Shown here piece after piece: positions 25,353-34,671 of a stretch of 64,000 bases of DNA. This DNA comes from Paenibacillus sp. BJ-4 (GTDB lineage Bacteria > Bacillota > Bacilli > Paenibacillales > Paenibacillaceae): contig NZ_JAIVEM010000038.1 of NCBI RefSeq assembly GCF_020404765.1, forward strand, positions 48,980 through 112,979. The letters are read 5' to 3'. The stretch's first letter is position 1; each line of letters begins with the position of its first letter. The translations under genes and the position numbers were made by a program. The notes below the pieces were generated by a model. The model did no database searches and was not told where the DNA came from. It was given only the letters and a program-made list of their open reading frames with translations.

Positions 25353-26420
25353 ATGCGTGGAAAAGTAACGTTGCAGGAAATTGCCGATGCGGCGGGCGTT
25401 TCAAAATTCGCTGTTTCGCGTGCATTGTCAGGCAAGCCCGGTGTAAGTGAAGAGACAAGGACGGTGCTGGTCAAGTTGGCTGCCCAGATGGGCTATTTTC
25501 GCAATCATCCAAAAGTGACCGGGGTAGAGCCGCGTGATACGGATGCCAGGGAATGGTCGGGCACTGTGCTGGTGTTATTTCCAAATATAAGACACCAGAA
25601 CAGGGAATCCAGATACTGGGGGCCTGTATTTGAGGGGATATCCGAGCGTTTGAAGCGCAAGGGAATGGATATGGTTACGTTAACGGAGCCCTCGACTGAA
25701 GATATGTTTTCGTTGCTGAACCCAGAAGCGATCAAGGGGATTATTACGGTAGGGTCGGTTTCAACGCCGATGCTGCTGAATATTTATCGGATGGGTATTC
25801 CGGTCGTCATGGTAGATCATTGGGATGCTGCATTTTTATGTGATACGGTGTTTACGGATAACCGCACATGTATGAGTGAATTAATGAAGGACCTGCTGTG
25901 CAGGGGCTATACACGGTTTCAATTTGTTGGTCATATTGACGATGCTCATAGTTTCTATGAACGGTGGGAAGCTTTTCGTTCCACACTGGAAATGAGTGGT
26001 GTACAATTACAGCAGAACAAGACCTTTCTTCACGGGGGAGTGCAAGTACTGGATGAGGAATTGGACAAGCTGACCGAGAAGGAGCTGCCAGAGGTATTTG
26101 TGTGCGCAAATGATGTGACTGCTACGCAAGTGGTGGATGTGCTGAAACAGAAGGGAATTGACGTCCCGAGGCGCTGCGGGGTGACTGGATTTGATGATAC
26201 GAATGAACAGATGCCGATTTATGCCACGGTAAGAGTGGATAAGGAACTGCTGGGAATGCGTGCGGTAGATCAATTGTTATGGCGCATAACCAACCCCGAT
26301 TCGCCTGTCGAAAAAAAGCTGCTGCACGCAGAACTGGTTATACGGGAACGACATGCGCCGCGAATCAGTCGGGAAAACGATGACCATGAGCGACCAATCA
26401 GCTCAATCAGATATAGCTAG
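25353..26420 (+). CDS. LacI family transcriptional regulator
   Basis: A 355-residue repressor. The helix-turn-helix is VTLQEIADAAGVSKFAVSRALSGKPGVSEETR, followed by a hinge and a periplasmic-binding-protein-like sugar sensor (VFVCANDVTATQVVDVLKQKGIDVP, GVTGFDDT). The N-terminal 30 residues of the longer frame from 25263 do not belong to the family; the ATG at 25353 follows GGGTGAG. It lies between the orphan binding protein (divergent) and a beta-mannosidase (downstream, past a terminator), and likely controls both in response to a mannoside. Confidence 0.88.
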   Translation: MRGKVTLQEIADAAGVSKFAVSRALSGKPGVSEETRTVLVKLAAQMGYFRNHPKVTGVEPRDTDAREWSGTVLVLFPNIRHQNRESRYWGPVFEGISERLKRKGMDMVTLTEPSTEDMFSLLNPEAIKGIITVGSVSTPMLLNIYRMGIPVVMVDHWDAAFLCDTVFTDNRTCMSELMKDLLCRGYTRFQFVGHIDDAHSFYERWEAFRSTLEMSGVQLQQNKTFLHGGVQVLDEELDKLTEKELPEVFVCANDVTATQVVDVLKQKGIDVPRRCGVTGFDDTNEQMPIYATVRVDKELLGMRAVDQLLWRITNPDSPVEKKLLHAELVIRERHAPRISRENDDHERPISSIRYS

Positions 26421-26467
26421 TATTCGGATAACATTAACTTAACTCCATTGATGTAGAAGATATAGAT

Positions 26468-26508
26468 GTCGCTTTTTAGCCTGTTTAAGGCCAGAGAGCG
26501 ACTTTTTT
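26468..26508 (+). terminator. Terminator after the LacI gene
   Basis: GTCGCT (26468-26473) and AGCGAC (26497-26502) enclose an inner GCC/GGC stem and are followed by six T residues. Confidence 0.8.
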
Positions 26509-26632
26509 GGTTGTTGTGCCAATATCTTGCGAAAAAACAGTTTGACTAATTTGTTAGCTTAATGTTATTTTTGTTATGTTCAAAGAGAAAACCAGATGTT
26601 CCCAATCATCCTTACAGGGAGGCTTTGTGATC

Positions 26633-29185
26633 ATGGTCAATGTGATAGTGTTGGATAGCTGGAGGTTTAGGGAATCGCAAAGTGATGAGTGGTTTCGTGC
26701 GCAAGTGCCAGGTTGTGTGCATACCGATCTTTTACGGCACGGGCTAATTCCTGATCCGTTTGTCGGTATAAACGAGGCTGAGGTACAGTGGATTGACAAG
26801 CAGGATTGGATCTATGAAGCTTGCTTTGAGATCCATGCAGAACAGCTTCAATGTCAACGGATAGAATTGGTGCTGGAAGGACTGGACACTTATGCGGCTG
26901 TAAAAGTGAACGGACATTGTGTTTTGTCGACTCATAATATGTTTCGGCAATGGAGACAGGACGTGAGGGCTTTTGTTCAACTAGGGGAAAATCGGCTGGA
27001 AATTACTTTTCGTTCTCCGATTGCTGAAGATATCCCCAAGCTGGAACGGTTAGGTTATGCACTCCCTGCACCGAATGATCAGTCCGAAGCTGGTGGCTTG
27101 GCAGACAAAAAGGTAAGCGTTTTCGCGCGCAAGGCCCCCTATCATTATGGTTGGGATTGGGGACCAAGGCTGGTGACGAGCGGCATTTGGAGAGAGGTGC
27201 GGGTTGAGGCTTGGTGCGGTATGATCGTGAGAGACTTATTTATTCGACAGGACGAGGTGAGTGCAGAAGAGGCCAAGCTCACGGCGGTAATAGAAGTGGA
27301 CAATGCGGGAGAGACAACAGAGGCCGAGCTGCGTATCCTCGCTGACAGCAAGGTGTGGTCGAAGCCTGTTCACCTGCGGAAGGGCAAGCAAACAGTTGAG
27401 CTGGAACTAGCTATAGGTAACCCGAAGCTGTGGTGGTGCCGAGGGCTGGGAGAGCCCCATCTATATACGTTTGCAGTCGAATTGGTCGAGCGCGAGCAAG
27501 GAGCTGTAATGGCGGAAAAAACGGTGAAAACAGGTCTGCGCTCGATCCGGCTTGTACGTGAACCGGATGCAGAGGGAGAGAGCTTTTATTTTGAACTGAA
27601 TGGAGTCCCGGTGTTTGCAAAGGGAGCCAACCATATTCCGAATGATAGCTTTGCCACTGAGGTGACGAAGGAACGATATCGGCATGAGATTGCCAGCGCG
27701 GCCGCCTCCCATATGAATATGTTGCGGGTTTGGGGCGGTGGTATTTATGAGGAAGATGTATTTTATGAGCTTTGTGATGAATACGGCTTATTGATATGGC
27801 AAGATTTTATGTTCGCGTGCAGCATGTATCCGGGGGATAAGGCCTTTTTGGATAATGTGGTACAGGAAGCTGAGGACAACATCAAGCGACTGCGTAATCA
27901 TCCCTGTATTGCGTTGTGGTGTGGCAATAATGAGATTGATTCGGCATGGGCGCATTATGAGGAGAACGGAGGCTGGGGCTGGAAAAAGGATTACACGCCT
28001 GAGCAACGGGATCGCCTGTGGAGTGATTATGAAACACTCTTTCACCGGATTTTACCAGAGGCGGTACACACTTGGACCCCGCAGACAGCTTATTGGCCCT
28101 CCTCTCCGCTCATTGGCCTGACCAGAGATCGAAACCAGCATGCGCATCCGTCCTCGAAGGCCGGGGATGTTCACTACTGGGGGGTATGGCACGCATCTGA
28201 GCCATTTGAGCATTACCATGTACATGTGGGACGTTTTATGAGTGAATATGGTTTTCAGTCCTTTCCAGAATATAAGTCAGTGCGTGCTTATGCGGAGGAG
28301 AAGGACTTGGCGCTGGAATCTGCGGTAATGCTGGCGCATCAAAAGAACGGGGCAGGCAATCGCCTGATTAAAGAATATATGGAACGGTATATGCGGGAAC
28401 CAAAGGATTTTACATGTTTTCTTCCCATGAGCCAGGTTTTACAGGCCGAAGCGATGAAAATGGCCATAGAATCGCATCGCCGTCACAAGCCCTATTGCAT
28501 GGGAACATTATATTGGCAAATGAATGACTGCTGGCCCGTTGCATCCTGGTCGAGTATAGACTATTTCGGTCGTTGGAAGGCGCTTCAATATACGGCGAAG
28601 CGCAGCTTTGCCGATGTGCTGTTGAGCGTGGCGGATACAGAGCAGGGCAATAAGGAGCTGCATATCGTCAACGATACGCTGAAGCCGATTGCAGGTACGC
28701 TGCGGCTGACGCTTTTGCATATTCGCAGCAGTCAAGTGATCCGTGAAGAGGAGATTCAGGTAAACCAGTCAGCCAATGATGCAGGGATCGTACATATACT
28801 GCCAACCGACAAATGGCTGAACGGCCTAAATCGTGCAGAGCATATGCTAGTCGCATGTCTGACACAACATGGTGAACAGGTGGCCTCCTGTGAAGTTTAT
28901 TTTGCAGATACCAAAGCGATGGATTTACCGCAGACGAATATTAAAATAACCGAGGTACAGGGAAGCAGAGGCAGCAGCTTTATGCTTTGTTCGGATGTGC
29001 TAGCCAGACATGTATGGCTGTCGGCCGAACGCGAGGGCATTTTCAGCGATAACCATCTGGATCTGGCCCCCGGCATTCCGAAGATCGTAGAGTTTATGGA
29101 CTTGAGGAATGGCGCCTCAGCATTTGAGGCAGCTTCACCAGGCAGGTTGACGGTGCAATCGTTGATAGATTGGATAAAAGTTTAG
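26633..29185 (+). CDS. GH2 beta-mannosidase
   Basis: An 850-residue cytoplasmic glycoside hydrolase. The N-terminal sugar-binding domain has VPGCVHTDLLRHGLIPDPFVGINEAEVQWIDKQDWIYE, a strong beta-mannosidase mark. The immunoglobulin-like domain and TIM barrel follow: WGWDWGPRL, FAKGANHIPNDSF, and HPCIALWCGNNEIDSAW with acid/base Glu434. The nucleophile is Glu538 in RFMSEYGFQSFP. No signal peptide is present, so it should act on imported manno-oligosaccharides and release mannose. The ATG at 26633 lies 10 nt from GGGAGG; a GTG two codons earlier (26627) is 4 nt away. It is a separate unit flanked by terminators, next to a LacI regulator. Confidence 0.9.
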   Translation: MVNVIVLDSWRFRESQSDEWFRAQVPGCVHTDLLRHGLIPDPFVGINEAEVQWIDKQDWIYEACFEIHAEQLQCQRIELVLEGLDTYAAVKVNGHCVLSTHNMFRQWRQDVRAFVQLGENRLEITFRSPIAEDIPKLERLGYALPAPNDQSEAGGLADKKVSVFARKAPYHYGWDWGPRLVTSGIWREVRVEAWCGMIVRDLFIRQDEVSAEEAKLTAVIEVDNAGETTEAELRILADSKVWSKPVHLRKGKQTVELELAIGNPKLWWCRGLGEPHLYTFAVELVEREQGAVMAEKTVKTGLRSIRLVREPDAEGESFYFELNGVPVFAKGANHIPNDSFATEVTKERYRHEIASAAASHMNMLRVWGGGIYEEDVFYELCDEYGLLIWQDFMFACSMYPGDKAFLDNVVQEAEDNIKRLRNHPCIALWCGNNEIDSAWAHYEENGGWGWKKDYTPEQRDRLWSDYETLFHRILPEAVHTWTPQTAYWPSSPLIGLTRDRNQHAHPSSKAGDVHYWGVWHASEPFEHYHVHVGRFMSEYGFQSFPEYKSVRAYAEEKDLALESAVMLAHQKNGAGNRLIKEYMERYMREPKDFTCFLPMSQVLQAEAMKMAIESHRRHKPYCMGTLYWQMNDCWPVASWSSIDYFGRWKALQYTAKRSFADVLLSVADTEQGNKELHIVNDTLKPIAGTLRLTLLHIRSSQVIREEEIQVNQSANDAGIVHILPTDKWLNGLNRAEHMLVACLTQHGEQVASCEVYFADTKAMDLPQTNIKITEVQGSRGSSFMLCSDVLARHVWLSAEREGIFSDNHLDLAPGIPKIVEFMDLRNGASAFEAASPGRLTVQSLIDWIKV

Positions 29186-29197
29186 GGGAACCGTAAA

Positions 29198-29237
29198 GGC
29201 TTATCCGTCTTTAAGTAGACAATGGATAGGTCTTTTT
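29198..29237 (+). terminator. Terminator after the beta-mannosidase gene
   Basis: GGCTTATCC pairs with GGATAGGTC through seven Watson-Crick and two G-T pairs, with TTTTT after the second arm. Confidence 0.7.
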
Positions 29238-29485
29238 GGTATTTCCATTTATTTTTACATGATATGTATAGCGTTTTCATTATGTTAATATATATAACAA
29301 TAAAAAGCTTGAAAATGAATTGTTAACGAATAATTTGTAAGAATTCTATCTATGTAGCATCTAAATTTGGTAGAATAGGTTCAAAGTATAATCGAGAGTA
29401 CACTAAAACTGACATCATAAGTATGCTTATGTTGAATGAAGCTCTATAGAGAGGGTCGTGAAGGCATTAGGCGGCAAGGGGGGAC

Positions 29486-31805
29486 ATGATGCGAAAGAGC
29501 TGGTACAGGAGATTGCTTTTTTCCTATTTCCCGATTTTTATGGTGACAGTGTCGATTCTTATTTTCTTATCCTTCCTGATCGTGAACGAGATATCGCGCA
29601 ATGAAACCGGCAAAGCAAATCGGATCACGACCGGATTTGTGATGGACAGTGTGGAAAATTCACTGACGAAGGTAGAGATGGACGTTTTAAATGAGGCGGA
29701 GACGAACAAGAGCTACAGCTCCTTCCTGAATGGACAAGCTCAAAGCGGCAGCATGATGTTATATGAGCTGGGAGGCAGCCTGCGTACGCTTAAGGATAAT
29801 CACGAGCTGGTACACTCTATTTATTTTTACCGAACGAAAGATCATAAGGTGTTAACCACGAGTGGTCTTCAGGATGCTTCGATGTTTGTTGATTATCCAT
29901 ACATTGAGCAGGCGCTCCGGTCGGAGGATCGGCAGTGGTCGCCTGTACGGGAATGGAAGGAGCCGGGAAAGCATACATCAGAACGTGTGATTTCGATGCA
30001 TAAGCGGCTCCCCTTGCCGTTTGGGGGGGCAAGGACTGCTGGTGATCAATATCGGTGTGTATCCGTTGGAGCAAGTGATCGGTCAAATGACGAACCCGGC
30101 TGTTTCCTACCTGGTGATTAACGATGGCAGCGGACATGCGATTTATCCGGCTGCATCTGGAACCGAGGATGCTGTAAAAGCAGAGGACGGGCAGCAGCTG
30201 ACTCATCTGCTCTCCCCCCGGCTGGGATGGAGCTTTGATAGCGGCATTCGTGCCGGGCAATTGTTCGAATGGGTATCTGTGATCTCTTATGTCTGGATTG
30301 CGATTGGATTGGCTGTAGTGATATTGGCGGTGGTCTACATTATTTATGTGACCCGCAGAAATTACAGGCCAATTCAGCTGATGATGCAACGTATCCAACA
30401 GCTGCCCGACCGTCCCGGTGAGGAGAACAATAAGGATGAGCTGTGGATGATTGATCATGCGCTGCAAAGTCTGATTCGGCAAACGGTTGATTATGAACAG
30501 CAGGAGCATGCGAATATACTCATTCGGCGGCGGCAGCTGTTCCTTGATCTTATGGAAGGTACAGCCACCGAAACGGTAGAATTTCGGCTGAATAATCTTT
30601 CTCCTTTTGCAGATGGCGGGAAGGGGGAGGTTTTTCCGGTCTACGCCGTTATGGTGGTAGAACTGCACGATCTGGACCTGCCGCAGACAGAGGACGAGGA
30701 ATCAGCGGGCAGCGGGCGTTCTGAGGATCACGGGGATGCAGATCAACGTTTAAGCCTGTCGCTGCTTGGTGTAATACAGGAGCTTGCAGCCACCTATGGA
30801 TGGCAGGGCTGGGCAGAATGGATGAGCCGTGAAAGAATCTCCATTTTGCTGCGGAAAGAGGAAGGCGATGGGGAAGGTCTGCTGGGAGTGAAGCTGCAAG
30901 AGATGGCGCAAACGGGCTGTGAGTGGCTGCATGGGCATCTGGGGGTACAGCTTACAATTGGAATTGGTGGCCAAACTCACGAGCTGGAGCATATTCAGGA
31001 TTCCTATCGGGCAGCTGTTTCTGCTCTGCGATATCGGTTAACGCTTGGGGTACGCGATATTGTGACCAGTGATCAGGTTCCGCAGGCGAATGAAATTCCG
31101 TTATATTCGTATCTACCGCTGATTTCGGAGACGATTCGTTCTTTTCGGCTGGCAAACCATGATTGGCGTATACAGCTGGAAGGACTATTCGGGGCAATGG
31201 AAACGGATAGGCTGAAGGATGGGGATATTTTAACGATAGTGCGGTGGCTACAGGAGCTGCTGGAACGGGAAATGCGCGAAATGAAGGATGTATCGGGCGC
31301 GTTGGATCGTTATTTTAACGGGTCAGAGGGACAACGCTGGAAAGCTGAGGTTGAGTCTGCTTCCTCATTGGCTATGATGCATACGCTAATGCTGGAGCAT
31401 ATGACCACTGTCTATCGGACGTATGTTGCAGCCAGTGAAACCAAAAGCTATCGGGCTATGGTAAGCGAAATGAAGCAATATATTGAAGAGCACTATACGA
31501 ACCCGGATTTGTCATTAAATCATTTGAGTGAGCGTTTTGATGTGTCGCCTAAATATGCCAGTCATCTGTTTAAAACCGAATTTGACATGAAATTCGTTGA
31601 TTTTTTGACACGGCTTCGTATGAACCACGCCCAGCAAATGCTGTGTAACACCACGGAGACAGTTCAGCATATTGCGACACAGGTTGGTTATGCCAATTCA
31701 ATTACCTTTGGACGGGTATTTAAGCGTGTAGTTGGCGTAACGCCAGGAGATTATCGCAAGCTGAGATTAAAACCGGAGGATTCAGTAGCAGGGGGGGCGC
31801 TATAG
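29486..31805 (+). pseudogene. Membrane-anchored AraC-type sensor regulator, split at a 7-G run
   Basis: The gene encodes an N-terminal membrane segment (residues 10-33), an extracellular sensor of about 240 residues, a second membrane segment (YVWIAIGLAVVILAVVYIIYV), and a C-terminal AraC domain (DLSLNHLSERFDVSPKYASHLFKTEFDMKFVDFLTRLRMNHAQQML ... VGYANSITFGRVFKRVVGVTPGDYRK). The frame breaks at seven G residues (30023-30029). With six Gs it reads LPFGGQGLLVINIGVYPLEQ and gives one 772-residue protein, the usual size for this Paenibacillus family that controls nearby sugar ABC genes. The ATG at 29486 follows AAGGGGGG. As written the gene makes a 211-residue fragment and a soluble C-terminal piece that could start at the TTG at 30021. 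It precedes the unknown-glycan locus and probably activates it. Confidence 0.85.
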
Positions 31806-31990
31806 GCGCTCGCCTTTTTTGTTTTTTTACTTAAAAATCGGGCAGAACGAGTCGGTTTATCGGGCGGAATTTAGTTTATTGCGGCACAGGGCTTCAAATG
31901 CCATACTTATGTCCATATCTTGAACCACAGGGCGTCAATGGCCGATAAATTGGCAGGCATAATGGCGAACCGGAATGACGGAGGATGGCT

Positions 31991-33052
31991 ATGGCGGACA
32001 TATTTGTACAAAAGCAACACAGGGATGAGCCGAAGGTTTCCGGCTGGGCCGCAGGCATTGATGTTGGCGGAACGAAGACACTGATCTGTATTGGCACAGC
32101 GGAAAGGCAAGTGGTGGTGAGACATAAGTTCCCGACGGTTCATACGAAGGATGCCCATTTTTTCTTTGATCGCCTGTTCGGGGAGCTGGAGTATAGTCTG
32201 AAGCAGGCAGGCTTATCACTGGAACAGCTGCAAGGCATTGGCATCGGCTTTCCCGGTATGGTAGATAACGATAGCGGAACGATCACTCATGCTCCGGCGA
32301 TTCCTTGGAGTTCTCAAGAACGTGCGTATAGGGATAGTACGGATGACAGGAATACACATGAAAATATACGATCTATCATTGCACAGCGATATAGCGGTCG
32401 CCTGGTTCTGGATAATGATGTGAACATGGCTGCGTTAGGAGAACAATGGCTAGGGGCAGCCCGGGGATTACGTCATGTCATGATGGTAACGGTAGGAACA
32501 GGCATCGGTAGCGGTCTTATTTTAAATGGCGAGCTGTACAAGGGTGCCGCAGGCGGCGCCGGTGAGATGGCGTACTGGATTGCAGGTGAGGAACAGGCGC
32601 GGCAAGCGGCAGAACATAAAGGGACGAACGAGTTTGGGGTGTTCGAATCTGTAACATCGGGTACAGCGATTACACGCAGTGTAAAATCGGCGCTCGCATC
32701 CGGTATGTCGGGTACATACATGGTTCGACTGGCAGAAGGAGACAGGGACAAGGTGGGGGCTCGACATGTTTTACAAGCGGCGGCTGAAGGAGATATCGAG
32801 GCTCAAACGATTTTGGAGCCTGCGCTGGCGCATATGGCGATGGCTTTGACCAATGTGATCAGCCTGCTAAACCCGGAAATGATCGTTATAGGTGGCGGAG
32901 TGGCAGAAAGTAACACGTATTATTTGGATGAAATTCGGCAAAGAGTAGCCTTATGGACGGACATTCCTTGTACCATTGTACCTGCTGGGCTGGGTAATGA
33001 AGCCGGGGCCATCGGAGGTCTGGCGACGATTCTGGGCAGCACGGTACGCTAA
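31991..33052 (+). CDS. ROK family sugar kinase
   Basis: A 353-residue kinase. WAAGIDVGGTKTLICIG is the ATP phosphate loop, LVLDNDVNMAALGEQWLGAARG carries the catalytic Asp, and VTVGTGIGSGLILNGELYKGAAGGAGEM is the ROK signature region. The usual CxCGxxGC zinc motif after it is absent, the region reading AEHKGTNEFGVFE instead, so it may be a divergent ROK member. No DNA-binding domain is present. The ATG at 31991 is 6 nt after GGAGG. It lies between the AraC sensor and an MFS carrier and would phosphorylate a monosaccharide from the glycan locus. Confidence 0.85.
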   Translation: MADIFVQKQHRDEPKVSGWAAGIDVGGTKTLICIGTAERQVVVRHKFPTVHTKDAHFFFDRLFGELEYSLKQAGLSLEQLQGIGIGFPGMVDNDSGTITHAPAIPWSSQERAYRDSTDDRNTHENIRSIIAQRYSGRLVLDNDVNMAALGEQWLGAARGLRHVMMVTVGTGIGSGLILNGELYKGAAGGAGEMAYWIAGEEQARQAAEHKGTNEFGVFESVTSGTAITRSVKSALASGMSGTYMVRLAEGDRDKVGARHVLQAAAEGDIEAQTILEPALAHMAMALTNVISLLNPEMIVIGGGVAESNTYYLDEIRQRVALWTDIPCTIVPAGLGNEAGAIGGLATILGSTVR

Positions 33053-33071
33053 ACAACAGGGAGGTTTCCAG

Positions 33072-34283
33072 ATGGTTGGCTCACAGATGCTGAAGCTACG
33101 AAGCTTCTATTTGTTTATTGGTTTGGCGGGGGGCATGTTCAACCCTTATTTGACCTTGCTGCTGGTTCAGAATGGGTTGACGAGCAGCAGTGTGGGTGTT
33201 TTGATGGCCATCGGTACGTTGGTATCCATTCTGGTTCAGCCGATATGGGGAATTATTGTGGATCAATATCGTCAAATGCGGCTGGTCCTCATTTTGAGTG
33301 TAGCGGTCCCGGGAGTCATGGCCGTATGCTATCAGTCGGAGCATTTTATGCTGATGGCCTTGGTTTATTCCATCATGGCTATATTTACGGCGACACAGGC
33401 GCCGATTGCTGATTCCTATGCAATTGTGGCGGCCAAAAAGGCAGGCACGACCTATGGCAGCATACGATTTATGGCAAGCATAGGCAATGCGGTGGGCGGT
33501 TATGCCGGGGGATTGTTCGTGTCATTTTTATCTGTGACGATGCTCTGGGTGCCTTTTTTGGCACTGAACAGTCTTGCTGCCTTGACCGCGCTGGCGCTGC
33601 CGAAAAAAACGGAAGAAGATCTCGTATTGCGCAAATCGCTTTCGGATGGTATTGGACAATTGATCCGCAACCGGACATTTTTAATATTCTTGGGCGGCAG
33701 CTTTTTGGTAAATCAGACATTAACGGCATTCAATACCTATTTTGTACTGGCCTTTAAAATGTCAGGAGGACTTCCGAGTTTGGTCGGGGTTGCTCTGCTG
33801 GTCGCCTCCATTACGAATGTGCCCTCCATGCTGCTCGCTTCACGAGTGATTCGAAAAATCGGGTTGGAGAGAACTCTTTTGCTAGGGGCCGTCGCTTATA
33901 TGTTTCGATGGGGAATTCAGTGGGCCTTTCCTGATCCTAGTGTTATGATCGCTGTGCAGGTACTGCACGGGTTATCGTTTGGATTCTTCTACATTGCAGC
34001 GGTTGAATATGTATCGCATGTTACTGAAAAGGATATGCAGGCCACCGGACAAAGCGTGTTCAATATGGTGTTTGCCGGACTGGCAGGGATTGTAGGCAAT
34101 TTGTTAAATGGGTTTCTCCTTCATGCCGGAGGGCCGCAGCTCATGAATTTGGCGTGTATGATCAGCGCGACCTTAGGTGCGTTAATGATGGTGTATGTAT
34201 CACGCAGCCGTAAGGATGGGAAAACAAGAAAGGTACGCAAGTTATCCATGAGTCTCCCGTCAGAGATTTCACAGCAGGAATAG
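33072..34283 (+). CDS. MFS transporter of the MFS_1-like (PPP/LacY-related) group
   Basis: A 403-residue membrane protein with about 12 segments. The opening LRSFYLFIGLAGGMFNPYLTLLL and the loop SVGVLMAIGTLVSILVQPIWGIIVDQYRQMR fit the MFS_1_like family, which includes 3-phenylpropionate and sugar carriers. The ATG at 33072 follows GGGAGG at 7 nt; the longer frame overlapping the ROK gene is not used. It lies 20 bp after the ROK kinase, so the two are co-transcribed; the carrier may move the monosaccharide that the kinase phosphorylates. Confidence 0.85.
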   Translation: MVGSQMLKLRSFYLFIGLAGGMFNPYLTLLLVQNGLTSSSVGVLMAIGTLVSILVQPIWGIIVDQYRQMRLVLILSVAVPGVMAVCYQSEHFMLMALVYSIMAIFTATQAPIADSYAIVAAKKAGTTYGSIRFMASIGNAVGGYAGGLFVSFLSVTMLWVPFLALNSLAALTALALPKKTEEDLVLRKSLSDGIGQLIRNRTFLIFLGGSFLVNQTLTAFNTYFVLAFKMSGGLPSLVGVALLVASITNVPSMLLASRVIRKIGLERTLLLGAVAYMFRWGIQWAFPDPSVMIAVQVLHGLSFGFFYIAAVEYVSHVTEKDMQATGQSVFNMVFAGLAGIVGNLLNGFLLHAGGPQLMNLACMISATLGALMMVYVSRSRKDGKTRKVRKLSMSLPSEISQQE

Positions 34284-34321
34284 AAAGCTTCGTACATCGT
34301 TGGAACTTGTGCAAAATACAG

Positions 34322-34363
34322 AAAGAGCATCACATCCCATGAGGATGAGGATGCTCTTTTTTT
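34322..34363 (+). terminator. Terminator after the ROK-MFS pair
   Basis: AAAGAGCATC pairs perfectly with GATGCTCTTT and is followed by more T residues. It splits the locus into a ROK-MFS unit and an ABC-enzyme unit. Confidence 0.85.
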
Positions 34364-34463
34364 CGCAAAAGCAACTTTTAAGTCACTTGATATGGAACTA
34401 TATCTCACACGGATCGAACGATGAAAATGGTTTATTCACAGGAAAATAGTGATTTTTTATAAA

Positions 34464-34498
34464 AGTAAGCGTTTTATCATATTCGGTAACCGCTTTCA
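34464..34498. promoter_or_regulatory. Two candidate cre sites before the glycan ABC operon
   Basis: AGTAAGCGTTTTAT (34464-34477) and GGTAACCGCTTTCA (34485-34498) each match 12 of 14 positions of the cre consensus. They lie about 175-205 bp before the binding-protein gene. The rest of the 34364-34671 gap shows no other clear element. Confidence 0.4.
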
Positions 34499-34671
34499 AT
34501 CAAACGGTTTATGCTCGGAAACTAGTTTATTGTCAGTTTTCCTGCGGTCATGTCATACTAAGGCACATCCCGAACCAAAGGGACAGACTCATGCCAATGC
34601 ATGATATGCCATAACCTCATCCATAAGAAGAGGCGACGAACGGGAAAAAGCAGACAAAGGGGTGTTCAGGA

